The position numbers and the translations under genes are program-made. The notes beneath the pieces are model-generated. The model ran no database searches and was not told where the DNA came from. It worked only from the letters and a program-made list of their open reading frames with translations. A stretch of DNA of 63,925 nucleotides from a virus: positions 1 through 63,925 of the IMG/VR virus record IMGVR_UViG_3300047649_000018; one strand, written 5' to 3'. This document shows positions 41,232 to 52,580 of this stretch, one piece after another. The first letter of the stretch is position 1. Each line of letters begins with the position of its first letter.

Positions 41232-42848
41232 TTGAGTGATAAAGGGTTGTTTTGTAAAAGATCCTACTTAAACACTTTTGGTTGTTTATTACAAGATCCA
41301 AATCTCTTAGATGATATAGAAAGACCTTTAGACAGAACTGATTTTAATACAGAAGCTTTTTATGAGTTATTGTTTGTAACTATTTATAATTTACATGCAC
41401 AAGGTTGTGCCACAATTGATGAATTTTCTATAGATTCTTATTTGTCTACATATCATGAACAATATGAAATTTTTCAAAATAATAAGGGTATAGAATATCT
41501 ATCATCTGCTAAAGAAATGTCTAGTATGGATAATTATGATTATTTCTATCATCGTTTGCGGAAGTATTCTCTTTTAAGATACTATGAGGATGAAGGACAA
41601 GATACAAGAAAAATCTATGATAGTACTATAGTAGATGTAAAAACAGCAGAACAAGAACAACAAAGATTTGATAATTATACAGAAGTAGATATCATTGGAT
41701 TAACTGAGAATAGCATGGTAACAATTCCATCTATGAAATATTGCAATAGTACATTAACTACAGATTGTCAAGCAGGTAGTGGATTGGATGAACTTGTTGA
41801 TAATTTAATGAAAGAGCCAGATGTTGGTATCCCTTTAAATTCGATGGCTTTAAACACTGTTACAAGAGGAGCACGAAAAGGTTGCTTATATATGCGTTCC
41901 TGTCCACAAGGCGGTGGTAAATCACGTATGGCAGCAGGAGATGCTTGTAAATTTGCTGTTCCATATTATTATGACTTAGATCAAAATAAATGGGTTCATA
42001 CAGGAATTTCAGAGCCATGTTTATATATAACAACTGAAATGACACCAGATGAAATTCAAACAATTCTAATAGCAATAGTCAGTGGAGTAAATGAAGAACA
42101 TATTTTATATGGAGAATATGAAAAAGGTGAAATAGAAAGAGTACGTTTAGCAAATCAGTATATTAAGTCAAGTCCTTTATTCATTTGTCATATACCAGAT
42201 TTCTCTATTGAAGATATTCAAAATATCATAAAAAAATATAATAGAGAGAATGGCGTAGAATATTTCTTTTTTGATTATATACATAGTTCATTACGTTTGA
42301 TGTCAGAAGTTAATGGTAAATCTGGAATGGGACTTAAAGAACATCAATTATTGCTTGTATTTGCAACAGAATTGAAAACGCTATGTCAGCAATTAAATAT
42401 ATTTATTTTTACAGCCTCACAGCTTAATGGAGAAGCAAATAACGCTACTGTAAAAGATCAAAATTTATTATCAGGTGCAAAAGCATTGGCTAATAAATTA
42501 GATGTCGGTTTTATTTGTATGCCTCCAACAAAAGCAGAATTAAAAAAGGTAGAAGTTATTACACATAAAATTGTTGCTTGTCCAGTACCGAATATGTGTA
42601 CTTGGATTTACAAAATACGTAGAGGACGTATTACAAGAGTAGTCATTTGGAGTTATTACGATTTAGGTACAATTAGGGTTAAAGATTTATTTGTAACAAC
42701 TGTTAATTTTGATTTAATCGATATGGATTTTACAAAAATAGAGCATGTTGAAAAAGTCATAGAAGAGCATTCAATTAAAATTAGAGAAGTTGCTGATGAA
42801 CCAGTTACAGAAGAAGAAAACACTACTCATTACAAATTGGATTTTTAG
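41232..42848 (+). CDS. DnaB-type replicative helicase
   Basis: 538 residues, TTG start (SD AGGTGAG). N-terminal helical domain (FGCLLQDPNLLDDI) as in DnaB. RecA-like core with Walker A PQGGGKS (about 224-230), ITTEMTPDEIQ, FFFDYIHSS (Walker B), and FTASQLNGEA plus SGAKALANKLDVGF, matching DnaB motifs 3-4. It unwinds the fork ahead of the polymerase encoded 2 kb downstream. Confidence 0.85.
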   Translation: MSDKGLFCKRSYLNTFGCLLQDPNLLDDIERPLDRTDFNTEAFYELLFVTIYNLHAQGCATIDEFSIDSYLSTYHEQYEIFQNNKGIEYLSSAKEMSSMDNYDYFYHRLRKYSLLRYYEDEGQDTRKIYDSTIVDVKTAEQEQQRFDNYTEVDIIGLTENSMVTIPSMKYCNSTLTTDCQAGSGLDELVDNLMKEPDVGIPLNSMALNTVTRGARKGCLYMRSCPQGGGKSRMAAGDACKFAVPYYYDLDQNKWVHTGISEPCLYITTEMTPDEIQTILIAIVSGVNEEHILYGEYEKGEIERVRLANQYIKSSPLFICHIPDFSIEDIQNIIKKYNRENGVEYFFFDYIHSSLRLMSEVNGKSGMGLKEHQLLLVFATELKTLCQQLNIFIFTASQLNGEANNATVKDQNLLSGAKALANKLDVGFICMPPTKAELKKVEVITHKIVACPVPNMCTWIYKIRRGRITRVVIWSYYDLGTIRVKDLFVTTVNFDLIDMDFTKIEHVEKVIEEHSIKIREVADEPVTEEENTTHYKLDF

Positions 42849-42857
42849 GGGTGAAAT

Positions 42858-44003
42858 ATGTATTTAAATAAAGATAAAATACTTGCTTCACTGACTAAAG
42901 AAGATGTTATTAGTGTAGTTACAAGTTTGGGTTCAGCATTACCGAAAACTAATACTGAAGGAGATTTGATTTTTCAATCTGTTTGTCATGGTTCTGATTC
43001 GTGGAAATTATATTACTATCATGAACCAACTAATGAATACAAAGGAAAAGTATTTCATTGTTACTCAAAGTGTAGTGATTCTTTCAATATTATTGAATTG
43101 GTTATCAGAGCCAATAGAGCAAAAGGAAGAACAATTACATGGTTTAAAGCTTTACAATACATAGCGCAAAAAACGAACAAAATCATTTTAGGAGAAACAA
43201 TTGAAGTTCCTAAGAATATTATAAATGATTTTGAATGGATTGATAAGTTAAAGAGCATTAATAAAAATAAAAAAGAAATTCCGAATCTAACAGAAATTAA
43301 TGAAAATATTCTTGAAAGTTTCTATTATGCACCACATACAGAATGGCTAAATAATAATATCTCGCGAGAAGCTCTTAGCCAATATGAAATTGGTTATTAT
43401 GGATTAACCAATCAAATAACGATACCTCATAGAGATAAAAACAATCGTCTAATTGGAATAAGAGGAAGGTATTTAGATGAAGATGATATTGAAGCAATTG
43501 GTAAATATGTACCTTTACAAATAGGAGGTAAATTTTTAAGTCATCAACTTGGTTCTAATTTTTATGGAATCAATGTGACGCAGGAAAAAATTAAAAAAAT
43601 TAAAAAAGTAATGATTGTAGAATCTGAAAAAGGTTGTTTACAAAATTACACTTACTTTGGAGATGATTCATTTGTATTAGCAACCTGTGGAAGCAATATA
43701 ACTTTGACGCAACAAAAATTATTATTGCAATATCTACAATGTGAGGAAATAATAATTGCATTTGATAGAGAATATCATGAAGCAAATTCTTTTGAAGCAG
43801 AAATATATTATAATAAATTAGTAAAAAAGGTTAGTAACATAGTGCCTTATTGCAAGGTATGCTTTTTGCTTGATCATGGAGATAGATTAAAATACAAAGA
43901 TAGTCCTACTGATCGAGGAAAAGATATATTAATGCAATTATTTGATGAGAAAATTGTAATTACAATGGATGAAGTAAATAGAGTATTAAAAGGATGTGAT
44001 TAA
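42858..44003 (+). CDS. DnaG-type primase with zinc-binding and Toprim domains
   Basis: 381 residues. A zinc-binding segment (SVCHG...FHCYSKC, about 42-72) is followed by a Toprim fold with MIVESEKG (about 251-258) and IIAFDREY (about 299-306). KDSPTDRGKDI lies near the end. Makes RNA primers with the helicase just upstream; gap only 9 bases. Confidence 0.8.
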   Translation: MYLNKDKILASLTKEDVISVVTSLGSALPKTNTEGDLIFQSVCHGSDSWKLYYYHEPTNEYKGKVFHCYSKCSDSFNIIELVIRANRAKGRTITWFKALQYIAQKTNKIILGETIEVPKNIINDFEWIDKLKSINKNKKEIPNLTEINENILESFYYAPHTEWLNNNISREALSQYEIGYYGLTNQITIPHRDKNNRLIGIRGRYLDEDDIEAIGKYVPLQIGGKFLSHQLGSNFYGINVTQEKIKKIKKVMIVESEKGCLQNYTYFGDDSFVLATCGSNITLTQQKLLLQYLQCEEIIIAFDREYHEANSFEAEIYYNKLVKKVSNIVPYCKVCFLLDHGDRLKYKDSPTDRGKDILMQLFDEKIVITMDEVNRVLKGCD

Positions 44004-44972
44004 TTGCAAGAACTAGAAAATAAAATTAGACCAGTAACAGAGGAAGATAAACAATTACCAGTGTTTTCTTATAGTAAATTAGAAGTGTATAAGAATTGTC
44101 CGATGCAATACAAATTAAAATATATTGATAAACAGTTTACAAAAGAAACAAGTTTGGCATTAGAATTGGGTAGTTTATGTCATTATGTCCTTGAGACAAA
44201 AGGAAAAAATAAAACAAATAAATTATGTACAAACTATGATTCATTATATAATATATTATGCAATGGAACAGAAGATAATAAATTAATTGGAATCAATGCA
44301 TTAAAGAAAAAATATTTTGAAACTTGGTATGAAAAAGATAATGCATCTGGAATGACTTATGATGAAAAGATGAATATATTTAAACAAGTCATTCAAATCG
44401 AAATGGAAGATACGGAATGGATGCCAACCTTTTTTGAATACCCATTTAAATTTGTATGGGATAATCAAATTATTCTAAAAGGATTTATTGATAGGATTGA
44501 TACAAGAATAGATTCAAATGGAGAATTAGAATATAGAACAATAGATTATAAAACATCTAAGAAGATATATGATAATCCAAAGTTAGCAACATCATTACAA
44601 TTTGGTATTTATGCTTTAGCTATATTAAATGAATTTAAAAAACTACCTATACAATCTGAATATCATTTTATATTGTTAAATCAAAATCAAATGGCATTAA
44701 CAAAAGGGTATGAAAAGCGGTTAATTAAGGCATTGGATAAATTGTTTATAAATATAAAGAAGAATGAGGATGAAAAGGTATTTACTCCTTCTCCAACTCC
44801 GTTATGTTATTGGTGTTCATTTTGCAGGAACAATCCTTCAGCAATGGAATATCAGACTGCTTGCGACTATTTTTCATTGTGGACTCCTACAGAAAAAACT
44901 TTTAATACAAATATGAAATGGAATGCATTAGATAATAATAAACAGCAAACAACTAGAAAGTTAATTTTTTAA
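44004..44972 (+). CDS. PD-(D/E)XK nuclease, RecB/Cas4-like
   Basis: 322 residues, TTG start directly after the primase stop. FSYSKLEVYKNCPMQYKLKYID, ALELGSLCHYVLE, GFIDRID (about 159), TIDYKTSK (about 179) and LQFGIYALAI define the RecB-type nuclease fold. CYWCSFC and a later C suggest an iron-sulfur cluster, as in Cas4/AddB. Likely processes DNA ends during replication. Confidence 0.8.
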   Translation: MQELENKIRPVTEEDKQLPVFSYSKLEVYKNCPMQYKLKYIDKQFTKETSLALELGSLCHYVLETKGKNKTNKLCTNYDSLYNILCNGTEDNKLIGINALKKKYFETWYEKDNASGMTYDEKMNIFKQVIQIEMEDTEWMPTFFEYPFKFVWDNQIILKGFIDRIDTRIDSNGELEYRTIDYKTSKKIYDNPKLATSLQFGIYALAILNEFKKLPIQSEYHFILLNQNQMALTKGYEKRLIKALDKLFINIKKNEDEKVFTPSPTPLCYWCSFCRNNPSAMEYQTACDYFSLWTPTEKTFNTNMKWNALDNNKQQTTRKLIF

Positions 44973-44982
44973 GAGGTGAAAT

Positions 44983-47900
44983 ATGGCTTTTATAGGAATA
45001 CATAATCATAGCGCAGAAGGAAGTAATTTAAGAATACGGGATTCTATCAATAAGATTCCTGAAATGATTGATTACGCCTTTGCTTTAGGACATAATGGCA
45101 TTTGTTTTACAGAGCATGAATCTATTACATCATCATTGGATGCCTTAAAATATTATCATAAGAAAAAAGAGCAAGAAGAATGGAAAGATTTTAAAGTCCT
45201 TTTAGGAAATGAAATTTATCTATGTACAGATGATGTTGTTGCCGAGAATAAAAAAAATAATAAATACCCACATTTTATTCTTGTAGCATTAAATGCAAAT
45301 GGACATAAATGCATTAGGGAATTGAGTACTAAAGCGTGGTCACAATCATTTATGAACGTAATGATGCGTGTACCTACTTATTACGAAGATTTAGAAAACA
45401 TTATGTATTCCTATAAAGGCGATGTTGTGGCAAGTTCAGCCTGTCTTGGTGGTGCTCTCCCACATCGTCTATTGGAATATAAAAATATTGAAAGTAATAA
45501 AGCTGAATATCAAGAAATATGGCAATCGTGTAAAGATTGGATTTCTTATATGATAGAGATATTTGGGAAAGGATATTTCTTTTTGGAACTTCAACCTTCT
45601 CATATGGAAGAACAAATATATGTTAATGAAAAATTACTTCAACTTGCTAAAGAAACAGACACTTCATATATTATAACAACTGATTCACATTACTTAAAAA
45701 AAGAAGATAGAGAAATTCATAAAATTTATCTTGAATCTCAAGATGGTGATAGAGAAGTTGATAATTTTTATTCTACTACTTATATTATGAGTGAAAATGA
45801 AATTCATGAATATATGGATGAATACTATGGTAGAGATGTAGTTCAGCAAGGCATAGACAATACAATGTTGATATATTCAATGGCGCAAGATTATGATTTA
45901 ACTAAAGAATTAGAAATACCATATGTACCATTGAATATATCAGAACCTAATATTGAATTATATACAAAGTATAAGGATAAAATAGAATTATTAGAATCTT
46001 TTTATACTTCAAAATATGATTGCGATAGGCATTTAATTAGAGAGATTATAAGTTATATCGATACAGATAAATATTATCAGACACAAGAAGGGTATGACAA
46101 AATTAATGAGTGTTTAAGTTCTATACAGTTATCATCAGAAAAAATGAAAGTAAGATGGTCAGCATATTTACTACAAATCGCTGATTTCGTAAATATAGCA
46201 TGGAACGCTGGAACACTTGTCGGAGCAGGTCGTGGATCAGGGGTAGGTTTTTGTTTACTACATATATTAGGTATTACACAAATAAATCCATTAAGAGAAC
46301 AAACTAAAGTTTATCCGTGGAGATTTTTAAATCCAGAAAGAGCATCAGTTCTTGATATAGATATAGACATCTGTGGTTCTAAACGAGAAGTTGTAATACA
46401 GGCATTGAAAAATACATATGGTGAAGATCGAATTAGTAAAGTTATGACTTTATCTACTGAAAAAAGTAGAAGTGCTATTTTAACTGCTGCTAGAGGTTTG
46501 AAAATTGATAATGATGTTGCACAGTATATCAGCTCCTTAATTGTTTCTGATAGAGGTATGCTTAGAACATTATCTCAAATGTATTATGGCGATGAAGATA
46601 ATAAACCTGTAGTAGAGTTTGTAACTGAAATGAATAGGTATCCTGAACTTTGGAAAGTAGCACAAAAAATTGAAGGATTGGTTAATGGAGTAGGCTCACA
46701 TGCAGGTGGCATAATTCTTGTTGATAAGCCGTTTACAGAATCTACTGCATTGATGAAAACCAATTCAGGTGATGTTATTACACAATTTGATTTACATATG
46801 TGCGAAGATTGCTCTTTGATTAAGGTTGATTTATTGTGCATAGATGCTTTAGATAAAATTCAAAGTTGCTTAGAATTATTACTTGAATATAACATTATTG
46901 AATGGCAAGGAAGTTTAAAAAAGACGTATGAAAAATATATAGGAATATATACTTTGGAACGTCAATCTAAAGATATGTGGAGTATGTTATGGGAACATAA
47001 AGTAATGTCTTTCTTCCAAATGGAAAAAGAAAGTGGTGTTCAAGCTGTATCATTAGCGCAACCTCAATCTGTTGATGAATTGGCAACTATCAATTCAGTT
47101 ATGAGACTGATGGCTTCTGAAAAAAATGGCGAATCTCCATTGCAAAAATACGCACGTTTTAGACAGGATATTAATGCATGGTATCAAGAAATGAGTGATC
47201 ATGGACTTACACAAGATGAGCAAGAAATATTGAAAGATATTATTGGAATTTCTTTTGGTATATGTGAAGCACAAGAATATTTAGTCCTTTTAACTCAACA
47301 TCCTAAAATTGGCGGTTTTTCGTTGACATGGGGAGATAAATTAAGAAAAGCTGTGGCAAAAAAAAAGCCAAAAGAATTTTTACAATTAGAGCAAGAATTT
47401 TTTGAGAACGCAAAGAAAAAGGCTTTGTCAAAAAATTTAACTGACTATGTTTGGAATGTATTGATTAGTACACAGCGAGGATATGGTTTTAACCGCAGCC
47501 ACACGCTTGCCTATTCTCTTATTGGCTTACAAGAACTAAATTTATGTTATAAATATAATCCTATCTATTGGCAAACAGCGAATTTAATTGTTGATTCTGG
47601 TTCTATTGATGAAGATAATAAAGGTACAACAAATTATGGTAAAATAGCTATTGCAATTGCTAATGTGCAAAAAGAAAAGGTAAAAATTGAATTGCCTTTA
47701 ATCAATTCAGCTTCTTTTAAATTCAAAGTAGATATAGAAAACAATCGTATTATTTATGGATTCAAAGGTATGAATGGTATAGGAGATGAAGTATCTCAAA
47801 TTATTATAAAAAATCAACCATATAATTCATTAGAAGATTTCTGTGAAAAATTGATTGAAACTAAATTGGTTAAAACATCACAAATGGTACAATTAATTAA

Positions 47901-48912
47901 AGGTGGGTGTTTTACAGAATTACATTCTAAAAATAGAATAGAAACAATGGAATGGTTTTTAAGTAAGTATATTTTTACTTCATGCGATAAGTTATCAATG
48001 CAACAATTTCAAAAGATGCAAGAAATGAATATTATTCCTGAACAATTGAAGTTGTCAATAAAAATGGTTAATTTCAAAAAGTATGTTTTAAATGAAATAG
48101 CATTATGTGAAAGGTATATAGATGAAAATAAAAAAATACCAAAGAGAGGTTATCATGATGGTTATTATTTACTAGATTCTAATTCTCAACCTTTCTTTAA
48201 AGAGTATTTTACTGAAGATTCTGTAGTTAAAACCAAAGGAGATTATTATATAGTATCTGAAAAGCTTTTTACAAAAGAAGTAGATGAAAAAATAGAGACA
48301 TTGAAAGAATGGTTCTTAACAGAAAAAGCATTAGAATCATATAATGATGCAATATATCAACAAATTTGGAAACAGTATGCTTCAGGAAAATTACCAGAAT
48401 GGTCTATGAAATCTCTCTGCTATTATGATGGTGAACATGAATTGGAACATATTGATGAACAAATGTATGGCATAGTTAATTTCTTTGAGTTGCCAACAGA
48501 ACCAGAAATATATGATTATTATACTCGATACATTGACAATGAAAAAAGAGTGTTACCCAAATATAAAATATGTCGTATAGCTGGTACAATTTTAAATGCA
48601 GATAATTTGCATTATATGGTTACATTGTTGACAAAATATGGTGCAGTTCATGTAAAATTTAATAAAGGACATTATGCTTTTTACAACAAACAAATATCAG
48701 CGCAATTAGATAAAAATAGTGAAAAGAAAACTGTTTTGGAGAAAAGTTGGTTAAGTAGAGGTTCAAAAATTGTTGTAGCAGGAATCAGAAGAGATGAGAT
48801 ATTTAGACCTATGATTTATAAGGACACTATTTATACACATACTTGTAATAAGATACAAGAAGTATATGATGACGGAACAATGCTACTTCAATCAGAAAGA
48901 GCAAAAATATGA
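44983..48912 (+). CDS. dnaE: DNA polymerase III alpha subunit (DnaE type)
   Basis: 1309 residues, somewhat longer than typical DnaE. PHP domain at the start (IGIHNHSAEGSN, H-x-H). Family X-like palm with GAGRGSGVGF and DIDIDICGSK (about 457-466, catalytic Asp), ILTAARGLKIDN, SHAGGIIL, and GYGFNRSHTLAYSLIG. HhH and a C-terminal OB region are likely. It makes the element largely independent of host polymerase. No beta clamp or clamp loader is visible, so those are probably the host's. Confidence 0.9.
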   Translation: MAFIGIHNHSAEGSNLRIRDSINKIPEMIDYAFALGHNGICFTEHESITSSLDALKYYHKKKEQEEWKDFKVLLGNEIYLCTDDVVAENKKNNKYPHFILVALNANGHKCIRELSTKAWSQSFMNVMMRVPTYYEDLENIMYSYKGDVVASSACLGGALPHRLLEYKNIESNKAEYQEIWQSCKDWISYMIEIFGKGYFFLELQPSHMEEQIYVNEKLLQLAKETDTSYIITTDSHYLKKEDREIHKIYLESQDGDREVDNFYSTTYIMSENEIHEYMDEYYGRDVVQQGIDNTMLIYSMAQDYDLTKELEIPYVPLNISEPNIELYTKYKDKIELLESFYTSKYDCDRHLIREIISYIDTDKYYQTQEGYDKINECLSSIQLSSEKMKVRWSAYLLQIADFVNIAWNAGTLVGAGRGSGVGFCLLHILGITQINPLREQTKVYPWRFLNPERASVLDIDIDICGSKREVVIQALKNTYGEDRISKVMTLSTEKSRSAILTAARGLKIDNDVAQYISSLIVSDRGMLRTLSQMYYGDEDNKPVVEFVTEMNRYPELWKVAQKIEGLVNGVGSHAGGIILVDKPFTESTALMKTNSGDVITQFDLHMCEDCSLIKVDLLCIDALDKIQSCLELLLEYNIIEWQGSLKKTYEKYIGIYTLERQSKDMWSMLWEHKVMSFFQMEKESGVQAVSLAQPQSVDELATINSVMRLMASEKNGESPLQKYARFRQDINAWYQEMSDHGLTQDEQEILKDIIGISFGICEAQEYLVLLTQHPKIGGFSLTWGDKLRKAVAKKKPKEFLQLEQEFFENAKKKALSKNLTDYVWNVLISTQRGYGFNRSHTLAYSLIGLQELNLCYKYNPIYWQTANLIVDSGSIDEDNKGTTNYGKIAIAIANVQKEKVKIELPLINSASFKFKVDIENNRIIYGFKGMNGIGDEVSQIIIKNQPYNSLEDFCEKLIETKLVKTSQMVQLIKGGCFTELHSKNRIETMEWFLSKYIFTSCDKLSMQQFQKMQEMNIIPEQLKLSIKMVNFKKYVLNEIALCERYIDENKKIPKRGYHDGYYLLDSNSQPFFKEYFTEDSVVKTKGDYYIVSEKLFTKEVDEKIETLKEWFLTEKALESYNDAIYQQIWKQYASGKLPEWSMKSLCYYDGEHELEHIDEQMYGIVNFFELPTEPEIYDYYTRYIDNEKRVLPKYKICRIAGTILNADNLHYMVTLLTKYGAVHVKFNKGHYAFYNKQISAQLDKNSEKKTVLEKSWLSRGSKIVVAGIRRDEIFRPMIYKDTIYTHTCNKIQEVYDDGTMLLQSERAKI

Positions 48913-48933
48913 AGAAAGACATAGAGGTATTAT

Positions 48934-51186
48934 ATGGCAGAAGACAAAATCAAGGTGATTTGTAGTGTAGAAAGTATTATACACTACAATAATGAATGGG
49001 GAATAGCAGATGTATCAATCGATAAAGTTAAAGAAGGTGATCCTAAAACCAATAAATATAATCATATAATTATTAAAGGAAATATGCCAAAGTTACAAAT
49101 TGGTAGCACTTATGTTGTAACTGGTAATTTTATAGATGATCCTAGGTATGGGAAACAGTATAATATTATTTCAATTTATAGTGCTATTGTTTTTGATGAA
49201 CACGATAAGGTTGGACAAAAAAAATTTTTATCAACATTATTTACTGAGAATCAAATTAATAATATGTATAAAGTTTTAGATAATCCATATGAAGATTTGA
49301 AACAAAATGATGCTATTGCATTAGTTAAAGTAAAAGGTTGCGGAATGGATACTGCTGCAAGATGGATTGATAGATTTAATAAAAATATTCATATCGCTAA
49401 AATATTTACTGAACTAGAAAAATATAATTTAACTAATAATATGGTTCAAAGACTTATGGAAAAATATAAATCTCCTGACTTAATAATTGAAAAAGTTACT
49501 AAGAACCCATATGTTTTATGCAATGAAATTAAGGGAATAGGTTGGAAAACAGCAGATAAAATTGCTTTAGATGGGGGTATGGATGAATACAGTATAGAAC
49601 GAATTTCAGCTTATATTACTAAATATTTAGATGATAGTGGTCAAGATGGATGTTCTTGGGTTTCGCCAGACGAATTAATGGGAGCAATTATTGATAATCT
49701 TGGAGAAGAAATACTAGATAGTCAAATAACAGAGTCAATAAATTATATTGGCGAAAATCTTTGGTGGAATGAAGAAAAGACAAAAATTGGCTTAAAAAAG
49801 TATTTTAATATAGAAGAAAAAATAGCAGAAGAACTAATTCGATTAAAAAATGCAGAAACAAAAATTACTTATTCCAACTTTGAAGATACTATTAAACACG
49901 TTGAGCATAGACAGGGGTGGAGTTTTAATGAAGAACAAGTTGGTGGTGTTAAAACTGCTTTAGAAAATAATATTACTTTAATTCATGGTGAAGCAGGTAC
50001 AGGGAAAACGTCATTAGTTTCTGCACTACTTGAAATTTTGAAAAATTATTCTTATGTACAGTGTGCTTTGTCTGGTAGAGCATCATCCCGTATGACAGAA
50101 GTTACAGGAGAAGAAGGATATACAATACATAGATTGTTAGGGTATCCTTGTAAAAGCGAATATGGGAAAAACGGTTTTACATATCATGACGAGAATCCTC
50201 TTTTAGCAGATATTATAATTCTTGATGAAATATCTATGGTGGATGCTTACTTATTTTATTATTTATTAAGAGCAATTCCTTCAGGTGCAAAGTTAATTTG
50301 TTTGGGAGATATGGGACAGTTAGAATCTATCGGTTGTGGAAATATAGCTTGCGATATGATTAATTCAGATGAAATTCCAACGGTATATCTTAGTCAAGTA
50401 CATAGACAGGCACAAGCTTCTGCAATTGTTACAGAAGCAAGAAAGATTAGAAAAGGTATACAAATTATTGAAAAGGATTGGACAGGTAATGCAATTTTAG
50501 GTGAACTACAAGATTTATCTTTGGATTGTTATTCTGATAAAAACAATACTTTTTATAAGATTATGCAAGTGTTTTCTACAGCTATGAGTCAAAACAATTT
50601 TAATATTATGGAAACTCAAATTATTGTACCTATCAAAAACAATGGAAGTGCATGTACTTGGAATATTAATAATACAATACAAGAATTGTATAATCCTTCA
50701 AGCAACAACAAATTAGAAATCAAAGTATATTCACAAGGTAAAGCAACCGTTCTGAGGCAAGGAGATAAAGTAATTAACACTCAAAACACTTATAAAACTA
50801 ATCCTCCAATTTACAATGGTAATATAGGTATTATAAAAGAAGTTTATCCTGAAGATAAAGCATTGTTAATTGATTTTATGGGTATTGGTAAAGTATATGT
50901 AGAAGGAACACAAGTCAATAATATCGAATTAGGATACGCCATTACGGTACATAAAAGTCAAGGTTCACAATTTGACCATATAATTTTTGGAATTGATTTT
51001 TCATCATATTCATTATTAACAAGAGAATTATTATATACAGCTATTACTCGCGCCAAAATTAAATGTGACCTAATTGCTCAAACAGGTGCATTAAGAATGG
51101 CTGTAAATCAAGAAGGGGTTAATAAAAAACAAACTCATTTACAGGATTGTTTATATCAAATAGCACATCCTAAATTGGTTTTTTAA
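48934..51186 (+). CDS. RecD2-like helicase
   Basis: 750 residues. N-terminal OB-like and helix-hairpin-helix part (VKGCGMDTAARWIDRF; EIKGIGWKTADKIAL). Helicase core with GEAGTGKTSLV (about 352), LDEISMVDAY (about 429), GDMGQLESIG, and motif VI-like YAITVHKSQGSQFDHIIF...YTAITRAK. RecD2 enzymes unwind 5' to 3' and help forks. Starts 21 bases after the polymerase. Confidence 0.85.
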   Translation: MAEDKIKVICSVESIIHYNNEWGIADVSIDKVKEGDPKTNKYNHIIIKGNMPKLQIGSTYVVTGNFIDDPRYGKQYNIISIYSAIVFDEHDKVGQKKFLSTLFTENQINNMYKVLDNPYEDLKQNDAIALVKVKGCGMDTAARWIDRFNKNIHIAKIFTELEKYNLTNNMVQRLMEKYKSPDLIIEKVTKNPYVLCNEIKGIGWKTADKIALDGGMDEYSIERISAYITKYLDDSGQDGCSWVSPDELMGAIIDNLGEEILDSQITESINYIGENLWWNEEKTKIGLKKYFNIEEKIAEELIRLKNAETKITYSNFEDTIKHVEHRQGWSFNEEQVGGVKTALENNITLIHGEAGTGKTSLVSALLEILKNYSYVQCALSGRASSRMTEVTGEEGYTIHRLLGYPCKSEYGKNGFTYHDENPLLADIIILDEISMVDAYLFYYLLRAIPSGAKLICLGDMGQLESIGCGNIACDMINSDEIPTVYLSQVHRQAQASAIVTEARKIRKGIQIIEKDWTGNAILGELQDLSLDCYSDKNNTFYKIMQVFSTAMSQNNFNIMETQIIVPIKNNGSACTWNINNTIQELYNPSSNNKLEIKVYSQGKATVLRQGDKVINTQNTYKTNPPIYNGNIGIIKEVYPEDKALLIDFMGIGKVYVEGTQVNNIELGYAITVHKSQGSQFDHIIFGIDFSSYSLLTRELLYTAITRAKIKCDLIAQTGALRMAVNQEGVNKKQTHLQDCLYQIAHPKLVF

Positions 51187-51253
51187 ATGTTCTAACCAAT
51201 TGAGAGTTTGATTAGAAGTTGGAGCTTAACAATAAATTAAAGGAGAATGATTA

Positions 51254-52015
51254 ATAATTTTAGAAATTAATAAAATTTATAATGAAGATTGTCTAATTGG
51301 TATGCAAAATATTAATAATAAATCAATTGATATGATATTATGTGATCTTCCATATGGTCAAACTGCAAGAAATAAATGGGATACAGTTATACCATTTCAA
51401 CCGCTATGGGAGCAATATACAAGAATCATAAAAGACGATGGAGCAATTGTATTATTTGCAAATGGTATGTTTACAGCAGACTTGATGCAGAGCAACAGAA
51501 AGATGTGGAAATATAATCTTGTATGGGATAAGGCTCTTCCAAGTGGGTTCTTAAACGCAAAGAAGATGCCAATGCGTAGTCACGAAGATATTTGTGTATT
51601 TTATAAAAAACCACCTACATATAATCCTCAGATGGTTGAAGGTAAAGAATGTCATAGTCGAGGAAATGCAGTTGGTAAATCACAAGAAGATTTTTCAAGG
51701 AATACTAATTATGGCGAATTAGATGCTGTAGAGACTAAAGGAAATTTGAAATATCCAAAATCAATTTTAACATTTCAAAAGCCTCATCCGTCAACAACGA
51801 TTCATCCCACACAGAAACCAGTCGAGTGTTTAGAGTGGTTAGTTAATACATATACAAATGAGAATGAATTGGTGCTTGATAATTGTATTGGTTCAGGAAG
51901 TACGGCTGTTGCATGTATAAACACAAAAAGAAACTTTATAGGATTTGAAAACGATACTACATATTGTGATATGGCAAATAAACGTATACAAGGTATAGTA
52001 TCTAAACTACAATAA
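51254..52015 (+). CDS. N4/N6 DNA methyltransferase, ATA or ATT start
   Basis: About 253 residues. LEINKIYNEDCLIGMQNI leads to CDLPYGQT (motif IV) near residue 30. SAM-binding DNCIGSGST lies near the end (about 209), with IHPTQKPVECLEWLV before it: class beta, N4-cytosine or N6-adenine. The frame is closed by TGA 51248; AAAGGAG sits 8 bases before ATA 51254 (ATT 51257 follows). ATG 51302 would cut off the conserved first strand. No cognate nuclease seen. Confidence 0.75.
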   Translation: MILEINKIYNEDCLIGMQNINNKSIDMILCDLPYGQTARNKWDTVIPFQPLWEQYTRIIKDDGAIVLFANGMFTADLMQSNRKMWKYNLVWDKALPSGFLNAKKMPMRSHEDICVFYKKPPTYNPQMVEGKECHSRGNAVGKSQEDFSRNTNYGELDAVETKGNLKYPKSILTFQKPHPSTTIHPTQKPVECLEWLVNTYTNENELVLDNCIGSGSTAVACINTKRNFIGFENDTTYCDMANKRIQGIVSKLQ

Positions 52016-52060
52016 ATGACATCTTTGATTGGGTTTTTAAAAAAGAAAGGAATGATTATA

Positions 52061-52537
52061 TTGAAAGAAATTCTTGGTGCAGAATTAGATCAAACTTTAA
52101 AAAATTTGAATATTAATGCAAAGAAAACTTATCAGATAAAAAATAAAAATGGGGAATATTGCGAGGACTATCAAGTGTGGGAGTTAACCGATGAAAATTT
52201 TCAAGAATTAGATAATGCTTCCGATTGGAAGGACGATTGGGGTTGGTGGCGTTATGCTGACGGTTCAAATATGGGAGCAGTTAATCGCAGATATAATATA
52301 AATAATCATTATATAAAAGCATGGGATGGAACTGGTAGGGAAGATTTGGAAAAAGAAAATAAGAATTTATCTCCTGATGATAGATATATAAAAGAGAGAA
52401 AATATAAAAATATTCTTGAATATTTTTCTGAAGAAATAGGAGCATCAACAGAAAGAAATATTTGTGCTTTAGCTATTGATCTTGCTGGACAAAACAATAT
52501 GATAATGGGCGAATTATTTAATAAATATCAAGGATGA
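52061..52537 (+). CDS. Hypothetical 158-residue protein
   Basis: TTG 52061 behind GAAAGGA. Trp/Asp-rich middle (DWKDDWGWWRYADGSNMG). Similar proteins accompany phage replication genes; function unknown. Confidence 0.5.
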   Translation: MKEILGAELDQTLKNLNINAKKTYQIKNKNGEYCEDYQVWELTDENFQELDNASDWKDDWGWWRYADGSNMGAVNRRYNINNHYIKAWDGTGREDLEKENKNLSPDDRYIKERKYKNILEYFSEEIGASTERNICALAIDLAGQNNMIMGELFNKYQG

Positions 52538-52580
52538 TAATTTGTCATTTATCAAAAATTTAAACAAAAGAGGTGATAAA